A DNA stretch of 64,000 bases from Hyphomicrobiales bacterium (GTDB lineage: Bacteria > Pseudomonadota > Alphaproteobacteria > Rhizobiales > Rhizobiaceae), in contig UCJD01000020.1 of assembly GCA_900472605.1 (NCBI GenBank), forward strand, positions 62,001-126,000. The letters run 5' to 3'. The notes beneath the pieces are model-generated. The model ran no database searches and was not told the origin of the DNA. It worked only from the letters and a program-made list of their open reading frames with translations. The position numbers and the translations under genes are program-made. Positions 20,723 to 29,779 of this stretch are shown piece by piece (the first letter of the stretch is position 1; the number at the start of each line of letters is the position of its first letter).

Positions 20723-22120
20723 ATGAGCCGTGAAATCAGGTTGAACGCCTTCGACATGAACTGCGTCGGGCACCAGTCGCCGGGCCTCTGGCGCCATCCG
20801 CGCGACAAGTCGTGGACCTACAAGGACATGGATTACTGGGTACATCTGGCCAAGACGCTGGAGCGCGGCAAGTTCGACGGCCTGTTCATCGCCGACGTGC
20901 TCGGCGTCTACGATGTGCTCCATGGCAATGTCGACGCAGCACTTCGCCATTCCGCGCAGGTGCCGGTCAACGACCCGCTACAGCTGATCCCGACCATGGC
21001 CTATGTCACGGAAAACCTGGGTTTCGGCCTCACCGCGTCGCTCTCCTTCGAGCACCCCTACACCTTCGCTCGCCGTATTTCGACGCTCGACCATCTGACC
21101 AAAGGCCGCGTCGGCTGGAACATCGTTACCTCCTACCTTAACAGTGGCGCGCTCAACATCGGGCAATCCGCACAGACGAAGCACGACGACCGCTACGATC
21201 TGGCTGAGGAATATCTGGAGGTCTGCTACAAGCTCTGGGAGGGCAGCTGGGAAGATGACGCCGTCGTTCGCGATCGCGCGGCCGGCATCTTCACGCATCC
21301 GGAGAAAGTCCACCCGATCGGGCATTCCGGCAAACACTTCACGGTGCCCGGCATTCATCTCAGCGAACCCTCGCCCCAGCGCACGCCGGTACTCTACCAG
21401 GCCGGCGCCTCCAGCCGGGGCAAGGATTTCGCCGGCCAGCACGCCGAATGCATCTTCGTCGCCGCCCCCTCCAAGCCGGTGCTGAAACGCTATGTCGCCA
21501 ATGTGCGCGAGGCGGCCGAACGCGCCGGCCGCAACCCGCGCGAGATCCTCGCCTTCAATCTACAGACCGTGATCCTCGGCGAGACCGATGCGGAAGCGAA
21601 GAAGAAGTTCGACGACTACCGCCGCTACGCCTCCTTCGAGGGCGCGCAGACGCTGATCTCGGGCTGGACGGGCATCGATTTCGGCCAGTTCACGCCGGAC
21701 GAGCCGCTTCGCCATCGTTACACCAACGCAGTGCAGTCCGCGGTCGAGACGTTTACGACGATCGACCCCGACAAGGTGTGGTCGGTGCGCGAAATGGCCG
21801 ATTGGGTTGGCGTCGGCGGCTTCGGGCCGGTCTTCGTCGGCTCGCCGCAGACGGTGGCCGACCTGCTGCAGGAATGGGTCGAGGATACCGATGTCGATGG
21901 CTTCAACCTCGCCTATGCCATCACGCCCGAAAGCTTCGAGGATGCGGTCAATCTGCTCGTTCCCGAATTGCAGAAGCGCGGCGTCTACAAGAAGGATTAT
22001 AGCCAGGGCACATTGCGCGAAAAGCTTTTCGGTCACGGCCCGCGATTGCAGCAGCCGCATCCAGGGGCAAGCTATCGTTATCTTGAGGCGCAGGATGCGA
22101 GGCAGCCGCGGAGAGCCTGA
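20723..22120 (+). CDS. LLM-class flavin-dependent monooxygenase (NtaA/SnaA/DszA family)
   Basis: 465 residues of the bacterial luciferase-like fold. Family segments include RLNAFDMNCVGHQSPGLWRHP at the N terminus, LEHPYTFARR-like LSFEHPYTFARRISTLDHL, GRVGWNIVTSYL and PVLYQAGASSRGKDFAGQHAE, which is the FMN-binding region of NtaA-type enzymes. Known relatives oxidise nitrilotriacetate, EDTA, dibenzothiophene sulfone or dimethyl sulfide using FMNH2. The start has an AGGAAGA site and lies 35 bases after the permease gene, so it is probably the last gene of the transporter operon and acts on the imported compound. The actual substrate cannot be read from sequence. No flavin reductase is nearby. 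Confidence 0.88.
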   Translation: MSREIRLNAFDMNCVGHQSPGLWRHPRDKSWTYKDMDYWVHLAKTLERGKFDGLFIADVLGVYDVLHGNVDAALRHSAQVPVNDPLQLIPTMAYVTENLGFGLTASLSFEHPYTFARRISTLDHLTKGRVGWNIVTSYLNSGALNIGQSAQTKHDDRYDLAEEYLEVCYKLWEGSWEDDAVVRDRAAGIFTHPEKVHPIGHSGKHFTVPGIHLSEPSPQRTPVLYQAGASSRGKDFAGQHAECIFVAAPSKPVLKRYVANVREAAERAGRNPREILAFNLQTVILGETDAEAKKKFDDYRRYASFEGAQTLISGWTGIDFGQFTPDEPLRHRYTNAVQSAVETFTTIDPDKVWSVREMADWVGVGGFGPVFVGSPQTVADLLQEWVEDTDVDGFNLAYAITPESFEDAVNLLVPELQKRGVYKKDYSQGTLREKLFGHGPRLQQPHPGASYRYLEAQDARQPRRA

Positions 22121-22132
22121 TTGGCGTTTCGC

Positions 22133-23119
22133 CTATCTGGCTCGCGCATCCTTGGGCGAGAAGCCGAATACCTTGCGGAATGCCGTGGCGAAATTCGCGG
22201 CGCTGGAATAGCCGGCGACGAATGATGCCTGGGCGATCGTCAGCTTGCCGGTTTCCAGTGCGGCGCGCGCCTGATCGAGCTTTATCTTGCGAATATAGTG
22301 AAACACGGTCGTTCCATAGGCGGTGTGGAAAAGGCGCTGGAGAGTGTTGACGCCGACGCCGACCTCGGCGGCCAGCGCATCGACGGAAAGTGGGGGGCCG
22401 TCGATAGCGAGCAACTCCTCCGCGCGCTTCAAGCGCCGGCGCTCGATAGGGCTCAGGCTATGAGGCTCGGGCTCGGCGTACCCGTTGCTCGTGACCTGGG
22501 AGAAAGCGTCCGCGATGATCTGCAGGATGCGGCTTTCCATATAGAGGCGCGATAGATAGGTCTCGACGCCGGCAGGGTTGATCGCCTGTTCGGCAAGCGC
22601 GATCAGTGATGCGCTCGGCTTCCAGGATTGTGCGGCGAGGGTCGTCGAGGTGAATTGCCTCAGCGCATCGGCGCCCGAGCCGCCGAGCACGTCGCCAGAT
22701 TCAAGCCACTCCGGGAAAATCTTGATGGTGAGCTTTCGCACCCGATCGCCGATGGCCGCGCGTCGGCGAAAAACCTCGCGTTCCCGCTGATAGAACAGGG
22801 TGGCCGATGGAACCCAGCGTCCCGAACCGGACTGCTGTTGCGGCATGGGAATATCCTTGTCGCCGATGCTGGCGCTCACGCCCCCTTGGAAAAACAGCTT
22901 GATGCCGAGATGCGGCGGCGCTTCGGCTTCGGTGCGAAGGTCGCAAAGATTGGTGACGTCGGAATAATGCACGGTGAGCCCGCTGCGGATCTGGGTCTTT
23001 TCGAAGCGGCTACGCAGAAGCGTATCCTCACCTTGCCGGTTGGACGCCAGCAGGCGGAAGGATTGGTTCTCTCTTTGCAAATGATCAAAAAAATCCTGCG
23101 CCTTAACCAGGGAATTCAT
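22133..23119 (-). CDS. AraC-family regulator, PchR-like
   Basis: 328 residues. The C terminus is a two-helix-turn-helix AraC domain (VDALAAEVGVGVNTLQRLFHTAYG, then TIAQASFVAGYSSAANFATAFRKVFG). The N-terminal part resembles PchR-type sensors that bind a ferri-siderophore in the cytosol. It is divergent from the TonB receptor gene, the standard arrangement for siderophore-dependent activation. I chose the ATG giving MNSLVKAQD; an in-frame TTG lies seven codons upstream. Its stop lies 12 bases from the convergent LLM monooxygenase stop. Confidence 0.85.
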   Translation of the reverse strand: MNSLVKAQDFFDHLQRENQSFRLLASNRQGEDTLLRSRFEKTQIRSGLTVHYSDVTNLCDLRTEAEAPPHLGIKLFFQGGVSASIGDKDIPMPQQQSGSGRWVPSATLFYQREREVFRRRAAIGDRVRKLTIKIFPEWLESGDVLGGSGADALRQFTSTTLAAQSWKPSASLIALAEQAINPAGVETYLSRLYMESRILQIIADAFSQVTSNGYAEPEPHSLSPIERRRLKRAEELLAIDGPPLSVDALAAEVGVGVNTLQRLFHTAYGTTVFHYIRKIKLDQARAALETGKLTIAQASFVAGYSSAANFATAFRKVFGFSPKDARAR

Positions 23120-23238
23120 CGAGCCAGTCCCGTTTTCCAATGCAACGACGCCACTGTGTCTTCCGCAAACGATATTGAGGCTTTCTCAAACAACTTCGCG
23201 GTGGCCTGACATCCCCTTCGCCGTATAAAGAATAAACA

Positions 23239-23253
23239 TGATTAATTCCATCA
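23239..23253. promoter_or_regulatory. Candidate RirA iron-responsive operator (TGA-N9-TCA)
   Basis: TGATTAATTCCATCA matches the TGA-N9-TCA form described for the rhizobial iron-responsive operator bound by RirA. It is in the AT-rich divergent region 72 bases before the receptor start. Placement fits iron repression of the siderophore locus. Confidence 0.6.
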
Positions 23254-23324
23254 TATTTTAAGCGAGCATGAGCATCCGGCTCCCGAACGGACAGCAAGTG
23301 CCTCGTGGGTGACTGAGGGACGTA

Positions 23325-25550
23325 ATGGTTTCAATTCGAATTCTCCTCCGTGCAGCAGCGATCACGCCCGCCATTCTCGGAGCGGCCACCGCCGGCGCGC
23401 AGGAACAGACGGCGACCGACCTGCAGAAGATCACGATCACGTCGGATGGGGCGAAAGACAAGGGGCCGGTCGCCAAGCGCTCGCGCTCCGGCACCAAGAC
23501 CGATACGCCTCTGATCGAAACGCCTCAGTCCGTTTCCGTGGTGACGCAGCAGGACATCGAGAAGCGCGGCGCAACCAGCGTTGCGGCTGCGTTGCGCTAC
23601 GAGCCGGGCGTGACGACAGGGTCGAGGCCCGGCGACCGCTTTGACAGCGTCTTCATCCGCGGCTTCGGCGGCTTCGGCGGCGCCGCCAACTATATCCATT
23701 ATTGGGACGGCCTCAGACTGCCCACCGGGCTCAATTATAATGTGCCGTCAGTCGACCCGTATTTCCTGCAGCGGATCGATATCACCCGAGGGCCGGCATC
23801 GGTACTCTACGGCTCCGGCAATCCCGGCGGCCTCGTCAATCTCGTCAGCAAAGAGCCGGAAGCGGAAGCGTCGCATGAAGTGCTGACGCGCTTCGGTAAC
23901 AACGGCCGGACCGAAGCGGCCTTCGATTTCACGGGACCGATCGCCGGAAACGACCAGCTTCTCTACCGGCTGACCGGTATCGCCACCCAGTACAATCTCG
24001 GCTTTGACTATTCAGACAGCTCACGCGTCGCGCTGGCGCCGTCAGTCACCTGGGCGCCGGACAACGACACGACCCTGACCGTGAAGGCGAGTTATACGCG
24101 CGATCCGAACGCCGCGCTGACGAACTGGATGCCGGCGCTCGGCACGCTGCAGAAAAACCCGAACGGCCAAATCCCCTACGATTTCTTCAGTGGCAACCCG
24201 AACTACAACCAGTTCGAGCGCACACAGGCGACGGTGGGATACGAGTTCGAACAGCACCTGACCGATACCTGGACCGTCCGCCAGAACCTGCGCTTCATGC
24301 ACAATGAGAGCGAGTTAAAGGCCTATTCCGTGGCGCCAGGTGCTCCATGGGCAAGTGCCGCGAGCTGCGGCGGGGTCGCCTATCTATGCCTTTCGCGGCA
24401 GTCGACGCATTATGTCGAGCAGTTCAACGGGCTGGCCGTCGACAACCAGGCGCAAGCGGATTTCAATACCGGTGCTCTGGAGCACACGGTCCTGTTCGGC
24501 CTCGATTACCAGCAGGTGGGAGCGGACTCGACCTATGGCAACGGCGCGACCACAGCTCTGAACTATCTCAACCCCGCGTATGAAGCTGCTCCGAACGTGG
24601 CATTCACGGGGCATCAGGACCAGACGCGCCGGCAGACCGGCATCTATATCCAGGATCAGATGAAGCTGGACAACTGGTCCTTCGTTCTCGCCGGCCGCCA
24701 GGATTGGGCAAGCATCGATAACGCGACGACCAACCTCACGTCGAACGTCACGAGCAACTCCGAGACGACCGACAGCGCCTTCACCTGGAAAGCTGGACTT
24801 CTCTACGAATTCGACAATGGCATCGCCCCCTACGCCAGCTATTCCACGTCCTTTGACCCGACCACAGGGACCGGCTACGGCGGCGTCAATTTCAAGCCCA
24901 CGACAGGCCAGCAATATGAGGTCGGAATCAAGTATCAGCCGCAGGATATGGACGCTCTCTTTACGGTGGCGCTCTATGATCTGACCCAGCAGAACGTGCT
25001 GACGACCGACACGGCGCATCCGGGTTCAGGGACCACCATGGGCTGCAGTGCATCTGTGTGCCAGACACAGACCGGCGAGGTTCGGTCACGCGGCGTCGAA
25101 CTGGGAGCGAAGTTCGCTCTAACGGATAACCTCAACCTGATCGCGTCTTATTCCTATAACGATATCAAGGTCACGAAGAGCAACGTCGCCAATGTGGAAG
25201 GCAACACCCCTGTCGGTGCGCCGGAGCACATGGCAAACCTCTGGGCGGACTATACGCTGAGCGACGGCCCGCTTTCCGGCCTCGGCTTGGGCGGCGGCGC
25301 ACGCTATATCGGCGGAACGTATGGCGACGCCACGAACACCGACGCAATGAAGGTACCGGGCTACACACTGTTCGACGCGGCCGTGCATTACGACTTCGGC
25401 CAGAACAACCCTGATTTCAAGGGGCTGACCGCTGCGGTCAACGTGACCAACCTTTTCAACAAGGAGTATGTCGCTGCTTGCGCTTCCGCAGCGCAATGCT
25501 TCTACGGCACGGGCCGGACCGTCATGGCGACGCTTGCCTACAAGTGGTGA
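23325..25550 (+). CDS. TonB-dependent siderophore receptor
   Basis: 741 residues. It has a signal peptide (to GATAGAQ), a TonB-box-like LQKITITS, a plug domain (LIETPQSVSVVTQQDIEKRG, RGFGGFGG, RGPASVLYGSGNPGGLVNLVSK) and a 22-strand-type barrel ending in the aromatic C terminus TVMATLAYKW needed for outer-membrane insertion. The plug signature is that of FhuA/FoxA/FpvA-like ferri-siderophore receptors. It imports an iron chelate using TonB energy. GAGGG stands upstream of the ATG. The next gene starts five bases after the stop. The siderophore type is not determined. Confidence 0.94.
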   Translation: MVSIRILLRAAAITPAILGAATAGAQEQTATDLQKITITSDGAKDKGPVAKRSRSGTKTDTPLIETPQSVSVVTQQDIEKRGATSVAAALRYEPGVTTGSRPGDRFDSVFIRGFGGFGGAANYIHYWDGLRLPTGLNYNVPSVDPYFLQRIDITRGPASVLYGSGNPGGLVNLVSKEPEAEASHEVLTRFGNNGRTEAAFDFTGPIAGNDQLLYRLTGIATQYNLGFDYSDSSRVALAPSVTWAPDNDTTLTVKASYTRDPNAALTNWMPALGTLQKNPNGQIPYDFFSGNPNYNQFERTQATVGYEFEQHLTDTWTVRQNLRFMHNESELKAYSVAPGAPWASAASCGGVAYLCLSRQSTHYVEQFNGLAVDNQAQADFNTGALEHTVLFGLDYQQVGADSTYGNGATTALNYLNPAYEAAPNVAFTGHQDQTRRQTGIYIQDQMKLDNWSFVLAGRQDWASIDNATTNLTSNVTSNSETTDSAFTWKAGLLYEFDNGIAPYASYSTSFDPTTGTGYGGVNFKPTTGQQYEVGIKYQPQDMDALFTVALYDLTQQNVLTTDTAHPGSGTTMGCSASVCQTQTGEVRSRGVELGAKFALTDNLNLIASYSYNDIKVTKSNVANVEGNTPVGAPEHMANLWADYTLSDGPLSGLGLGGGARYIGGTYGDATNTDAMKVPGYTLFDAAVHYDFGQNNPDFKGLTAAVNVTNLFNKEYVAACASAAQCFYGTGRTVMATLAYKW

Positions 25551-25555
25551 TAAAG

Positions 25556-26683
25556 ATGGACGCGGTGACGAGGTTGGGCAATTCGACGAGGCGCTGCATG
25601 CTCGGCATGTTTCGCCTGTTTGCGGCGATGATCGTGATCGGCGCCTCCAGTGCAGCACATGCGGAAGTGACGCTGACCGATCTCAAGGGCCGTAGCGTCA
25701 CGCTCCAGAAGCCGGCAAGCCGGCTCCTGGTCGATGACGGGCGGCTGATTATTGCGCTGTCTTTTCTGAGCACCGATCCTGTGAGCCTGATTGCCGCATG
25801 GCCGCATGATCTGGATCGCTTCGGCCGCGAACTCTACGCGACGTACCTGGCGAAGTTTCCCGCGATAGCGACGCTTCCGAAATCGACGAGCAATGCACAG
25901 GATATGGCGGTGGAGCAGGTGATCGCGGCGAGGCCCGATCTCGTCGTTCTGTCGCTTCACTCGCGTCCGGCGGAGCAGCAGCTTGCACAGCTCGACGAGG
26001 CCGGCATTCCTGTGATCTTCGTCGATTTTTCCGCCGATCCCTTCCTGAATACCGACAAGAGCCTCGATATTCTTGGCAAGGCGATCGGCCGGGATGAGCA
26101 GGCGGAAAAGGTCGTTGCGTTCCGGCGGGAGCAGAAACACGTGCTGGCGGACAGGATCAGCAAGGCGGGCGGCCTGCAAAAGCCGATCGTATTCATGGAA
26201 ACGCATGCGTCCACCGATGAGGCCTGCTGCAATTCGCCGGGTTCGGGCAATGTCGGCCGCTTCATCGACTTTGTCGGCGGCGCCAATATTGGCGCGGTCT
26301 TGCATGGAAAGCCATCAGGGCAGATCAGCTTGGAATATGCGATTGCCGCCAAGCCGGATGTCTATATTGCCAGCGGCGGCCAATACATGGAGACGCGTGG
26401 CGGTCTGCTCGTCGGTCCGAATTACAGTGCGTCGCAAACGCAGGCGTCGCTGGATCGTCTTCTCGCCCGGCCGGGTTTCTCATCGCTTCCGGCGGTCGAT
26501 ACAGGCAACGTGCACGGCATCTCCCAGCAATTGTTCAACTCGCCGCTTGATCTCCTGGCAATGGAGCTGATCGCCCGCTGGGTGCATCCGGATCTGTTTG
26601 CGGATATCGACATCGAAACCGCGCGCCAGAGGCTGAATGGCTTCATGGCCGTGCCGCTGACGGGAGCGTACTGGACGAAATGA
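25556..26683 (+). CDS. Iron-siderophore ABC transporter substrate-binding protein
   Basis: 375 residues with a signal peptide (MFRLFAAMIVIGASSAAHA) and a FecB/BtuF-type type 3 periplasmic-binding fold (TLTDLKGRSVTLQKPASRLLV, AARPDLVVLSLHSRP, EYAIAAKPDVYIASGG). It should carry the ferri-siderophore from the receptor to an inner-membrane FecCD-type transporter. No permease or ATPase for it is present in this window, so it must use one encoded elsewhere. The start at 25556 is close behind the receptor stop; MLGMF at 25598 is an alternative. Confidence 0.87.
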   Translation: MDAVTRLGNSTRRCMLGMFRLFAAMIVIGASSAAHAEVTLTDLKGRSVTLQKPASRLLVDDGRLIIALSFLSTDPVSLIAAWPHDLDRFGRELYATYLAKFPAIATLPKSTSNAQDMAVEQVIAARPDLVVLSLHSRPAEQQLAQLDEAGIPVIFVDFSADPFLNTDKSLDILGKAIGRDEQAEKVVAFRREQKHVLADRISKAGGLQKPIVFMETHASTDEACCNSPGSGNVGRFIDFVGGANIGAVLHGKPSGQISLEYAIAAKPDVYIASGGQYMETRGGLLVGPNYSASQTQASLDRLLARPGFSSLPAVDTGNVHGISQQLFNSPLDLLAMELIARWVHPDLFADIDIETARQRLNGFMAVPLTGAYWTK

Positions 26684-27591
26684 CGGATCAAGGCAGCAGC
26701 ATGACGAAGCATCGACGAGAAGCGGCGGAATGTCCCGAGAAAGTCGTCCAGGCATCCTATGTCCTGCCCGGATGCGCGGTGTTCCCGCAGCGATCCGTCG
26801 TGAGCGGCCTGGCTTACGAAATCTTCGTGTCCGTTCCCGATGTCGATCCGCCGGCATCGGGTTTCCCCGTCATCTACGTGCTTGACGGCAACTCAGACTT
26901 CGTCACCGTCTCCGAGACGTTGAAGCGCGTTTCGCGTCGGCCGCAGGCGACCGGGATACAGCCATCGATCGTCGTCGGCATCGGCTATCCCGATACCGAG
27001 AGCTACAATATCGACCGCCGGCAGTTCGACCTCACGCGGCATGCGCCGGATGACGCCGCCTTGCCGGATGCCTTGAGCGGCGCCTGCGGCGGACAGGATG
27101 CCTTCGTGGAATTTCTGCGTACGCAGCTCCTGGCTCATATCGAGGCGGCATACCCGGCTGATCCGACGCGCCGAACGCTGATGGGGCACTCGCTCGCCGG
27201 CTACTTCGTTCTCGACCTCATGAGCCGCCGCCCTGAGATGTTTTCGGGCTATATCAGCTTCAGCCCTTCCATCTGGTGGGATCGCGCGGGGTTGATGCAA
27301 GCGGTTGCAACCATCGACAGGCAATCAGCAGGGAAGCCGCGACTTCATATCTCCGCAGGCCGCTGGGAGCAGGAGCTTGCGCCGTGGCAGGATGCGGAAA
27401 GCCTGACGGATCGCTATCACCAGGTGCGCGAAGCACGACGGATGATCGACAACGCGCGGGAATTTGCGGACGCCATCCGCCTCATTATCGGAGAGGAAGC
27501 CGTGAAGTTCGAGGTCGGCGCTGACGAGGATCACTCAACCATCGTCACGGTCATGCTGTGTCGCGCGGTGAGGTTTGCAACGGGACGATAG
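26680..27591 (+). CDS. Alpha/beta hydrolase, probable siderophore esterase
   Basis: 303 residues of the esterase family that contains IroE, BesA and Fes-like enzymes. The nucleophile elbow is GHSLAG in TLMGHSLAGYFVLDLM, and the catalytic histidine is probably in GADEDHSTIVTV. No signal peptide is seen, so it would act in the cytosol. Its start overlaps the stop of the binding-protein gene (ATGA), tying it to the siderophore operon. It likely releases iron by cleaving the imported siderophore or its ester bonds; that role is inferred from family and context. Confidence 0.82.
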   Translation: MTDQGSSMTKHRREAAECPEKVVQASYVLPGCAVFPQRSVVSGLAYEIFVSVPDVDPPASGFPVIYVLDGNSDFVTVSETLKRVSRRPQATGIQPSIVVGIGYPDTESYNIDRRQFDLTRHAPDDAALPDALSGACGGQDAFVEFLRTQLLAHIEAAYPADPTRRTLMGHSLAGYFVLDLMSRRPEMFSGYISFSPSIWWDRAGLMQAVATIDRQSAGKPRLHISAGRWEQELAPWQDAESLTDRYHQVREARRMIDNAREFADAIRLIIGEEAVKFEVGADEDHSTIVTVMLCRAVRFATGR

Positions 27592-27698
27592 GGGATCGAC
27601 AAAAACAGGATGTCCACCCCGCATCAAGCTCACAAGACTAACACCGATGCTGGTCGCTCCGGCCCGCGGTCGCGTTCCATCAACCGCGGGCCCAAGCC

Positions 27699-28670
27699 TC
27701 ACATCTGGCCTGGCGAGATGCCGGTGATCCTTCTTGAGAGGTCCCAAAGCCGATCGGACGCCTCTGTATCCATGGCCCAGGGCGCGACGCCCTTGTCGCC
27801 TGGTGCGTCCTCCTGCGGTAGCGAAATCTCGCAATCCTCGCAGTAGACACCGCCCATCCCGACTAGCTGCGGTGAGGTTGCTGCCCATACACTGGTCGCT
27901 GCCCCCTGCTCCGGTGACTTCAGATCGCGAGCAGGATCGACGCGGCGATTGCCGTTCTCGTCGTAGACATCAAATGCATTGATCTCGTCTTCGCTGAGAT
28001 GGCGGGCGAGATCCGTCAGGATAACGCCGGGGTGCAGTGAAAACGCGCGCACGCCGAATGCCGCGCCACGTTGATCAAGACCTAACGCGAAAAGCGCATT
28101 TGCGGTCTTGGCCTGACCGTAGGCCTGCCATTTGTCGTAGGGACGCGAACGGAAGTCTATATCGTCGAAATCGACCGGGCAAATCTGATGGCCGCGCGAG
28201 GAGACCGAGACGACGCGTGCGTTGCCTGATTTCAAGAGAGCAGGCCAAAGGCCGGCCACCAGCCGGAAATGCCCAAGGTGATTGGTGGCGAACTGGCTCT
28301 CATGGCCGTCCATATCTCGGGCAAGCGGCGTTGCCATAATCCCGGCGCTGTTGATCAGGATGGAAACGCCCTGGCCCCGTTCGACGATCCTGTTCGAGAA
28401 GGCCGCTATCGATGCGGCATCTGTGAGGTCCATCGTCTCGATAGTCACGTTTCCTATTCCGGCCAGCGTTCGCTCAGCCTTGTCGCGATCGCGCGCCGGA
28501 ACGATCACATCAGCGCCAACGCTTGCAAGCGCACGCGTGGTTTCCACCCCGAGGCCGGAATAGCCGCCCGTGACGATCGCCGTCTTGCCTGTCAGGTCGA
28601 GGCTCGCAACGACCTCAATGGCCGTGCTCGCGGCGCCGAAAGGCGATCCGATTGGTTTTTGCTCGGACAT
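27699..28670 (-). CDS. SDR-family oxidoreductase
   Basis: 323 residues of the short-chain dehydrogenase fold. The cofactor motif is TGGYSGLGVETTRAL, NSAGIM follows, and the catalytic YGQAK is in WQAYGQAKTANALFALG. It resembles the retinol-dehydrogenase-like, somewhat long SDRs (WW-oxidoreductase type). GGAG precedes the ATG. The gene is divergent from an AraC regulator at 28774 that probably controls it. Substrate unknown. Confidence 0.87.
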   Translation of the reverse strand: MSEQKPIGSPFGAASTAIEVVASLDLTGKTAIVTGGYSGLGVETTRALASVGADVIVPARDRDKAERTLAGIGNVTIETMDLTDAASIAAFSNRIVERGQGVSILINSAGIMATPLARDMDGHESQFATNHLGHFRLVAGLWPALLKSGNARVVSVSSRGHQICPVDFDDIDFRSRPYDKWQAYGQAKTANALFALGLDQRGAAFGVRAFSLHPGVILTDLARHLSEDEINAFDVYDENGNRRVDPARDLKSPEQGAATSVWAATSPQLVGMGGVYCEDCEISLPQEDAPGDKGVAPWAMDTEASDRLWDLSRRITGISPGQM

Positions 28671-28773
28671 GTCTTAACTCCTTCGCTGGTTCTGGTGTCT
28701 CCATCGCATATCGTGTAGATTTTCGGCGACTACAGCCTGAAGAGTCCGGATTTTTGTCGTGATCGTCCAAAAA

Positions 28774-29679
28774 ATGCATGATGCCCTCTCGGATGTCCTG
28801 GGCGCGATCGATGCCCGCGCGCTCTTTTCCGTGCGCTTTGCCGCCTCGGGACCGTGGTCGGTGGCCTTCCCGGCGCCAAGCTATCTGAAATTCAATGCCG
28901 TGCGTCACGGTGCGGCATGGGTCATCGAGGACGGCGCGGCGCCACGACGTGTCGAAGCCGGAGACTGCCTTGTCGTCAGCGGCATGTCGTTTACGCTTTG
29001 CAGCGATCCGAAGGTGCCTCCGGTCCCGGCGGCAAAGGTTTTCGCCAATGCCGGCCTCGATGTGACGATCGGCGATGGCTCGGACTTCGTGCTGCTCGGC
29101 GGAAGCGTCAACCTCGACACGATCGACGGCTCGCTGCTGACGGATGCCTTGCCGCCGCTCGTCGTCATCGGACGCGACGATGCCGGCCCGATCGGCTGGC
29201 TGCTGGAGCAGCTGGACCGTGAATGGAATGGCTCCGCTCCAGGTTCTCGCATTGCCTGCAACGATCTTCTGCGCCTCACCTTCATTTACGTCCTGCGCGC
29301 CTACCTCGCGCAGGACAAAGCGCAGCATCCCGGATGGCTCGCAGGCCTCGCAGACAATCGCCTGGCGCCGGCACTGCGCGCGATCCACGCGGATCCCGCA
29401 CATCCGTGGACGGTCGAAACGCTCGCTCGTCTCGCTGGTCAATCCCGTTCGACGTTTGCCGAGCGCTTCCGGGTGACTGTCGGCGCATCCCCGATGGACT
29501 ATCTTGTCCACTGGCGGATGCGGATTGCCGCTGCCCGCCTTCGCCGGGGTGAGGAAACCCTGCCCCGCATTGCACAGTCGCTGGGCTATGCATCCGACAG
29601 CGCGTTCGCGGCGGCATTCCGGCGGATCCTGATGGAATCGCCCGCGCGATACCGTAGTATACATCGCGCGTCCGGCTGA
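28774..29679 (+). CDS. AraC-family regulator with cupin-type N-terminal domain
   Basis: 301 residues. The N-terminal cupin (MHDALSDVLGAIDARALFSVRF, then VEAGDCLVVSG) is of the Cupin_6 kind often found in regulators of adjacent SDR genes. The C terminus is the AraC helix-turn-helix pair (TVETLARLAGQSRSTFAERFRVTVG, LPRIAQSLGYASDSAFAAAFRRI). I take the ATG at 28774 because relatives start just before the DALSDVL-like segment; a GTG five codons upstream is possible. Confidence 0.85.
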   Translation: MHDALSDVLGAIDARALFSVRFAASGPWSVAFPAPSYLKFNAVRHGAAWVIEDGAAPRRVEAGDCLVVSGMSFTLCSDPKVPPVPAAKVFANAGLDVTIGDGSDFVLLGGSVNLDTIDGSLLTDALPPLVVIGRDDAGPIGWLLEQLDREWNGSAPGSRIACNDLLRLTFIYVLRAYLAQDKAQHPGWLAGLADNRLAPALRAIHADPAHPWTVETLARLAGQSRSTFAERFRVTVGASPMDYLVHWRMRIAAARLRRGEETLPRIAQSLGYASDSAFAAAFRRILMESPARYRSIHRASG

Positions 29680-29746
29680 AAGGCGTCACCACAGTTTGCC
29701 ACCGATATGGCGCGTCGCACTTGTTGTACGCGTGATGGCGATATAG

Positions 29747-29758
29747 CGTATACGTCAT
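29747..29758. promoter_or_regulatory. Candidate GntR operator half-site, copy 1 (CGTATACGTCAT)
   Basis: CGTATACGTCAT, 22 bases in front of the GntR gene. Closely similar sequences recur at 30497 and 30661 on the far side of the same gene, before the ABC operon. Confidence 0.4.
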
Positions 29759-29779
29759 CGCAACATTCATTGAAGTCCC

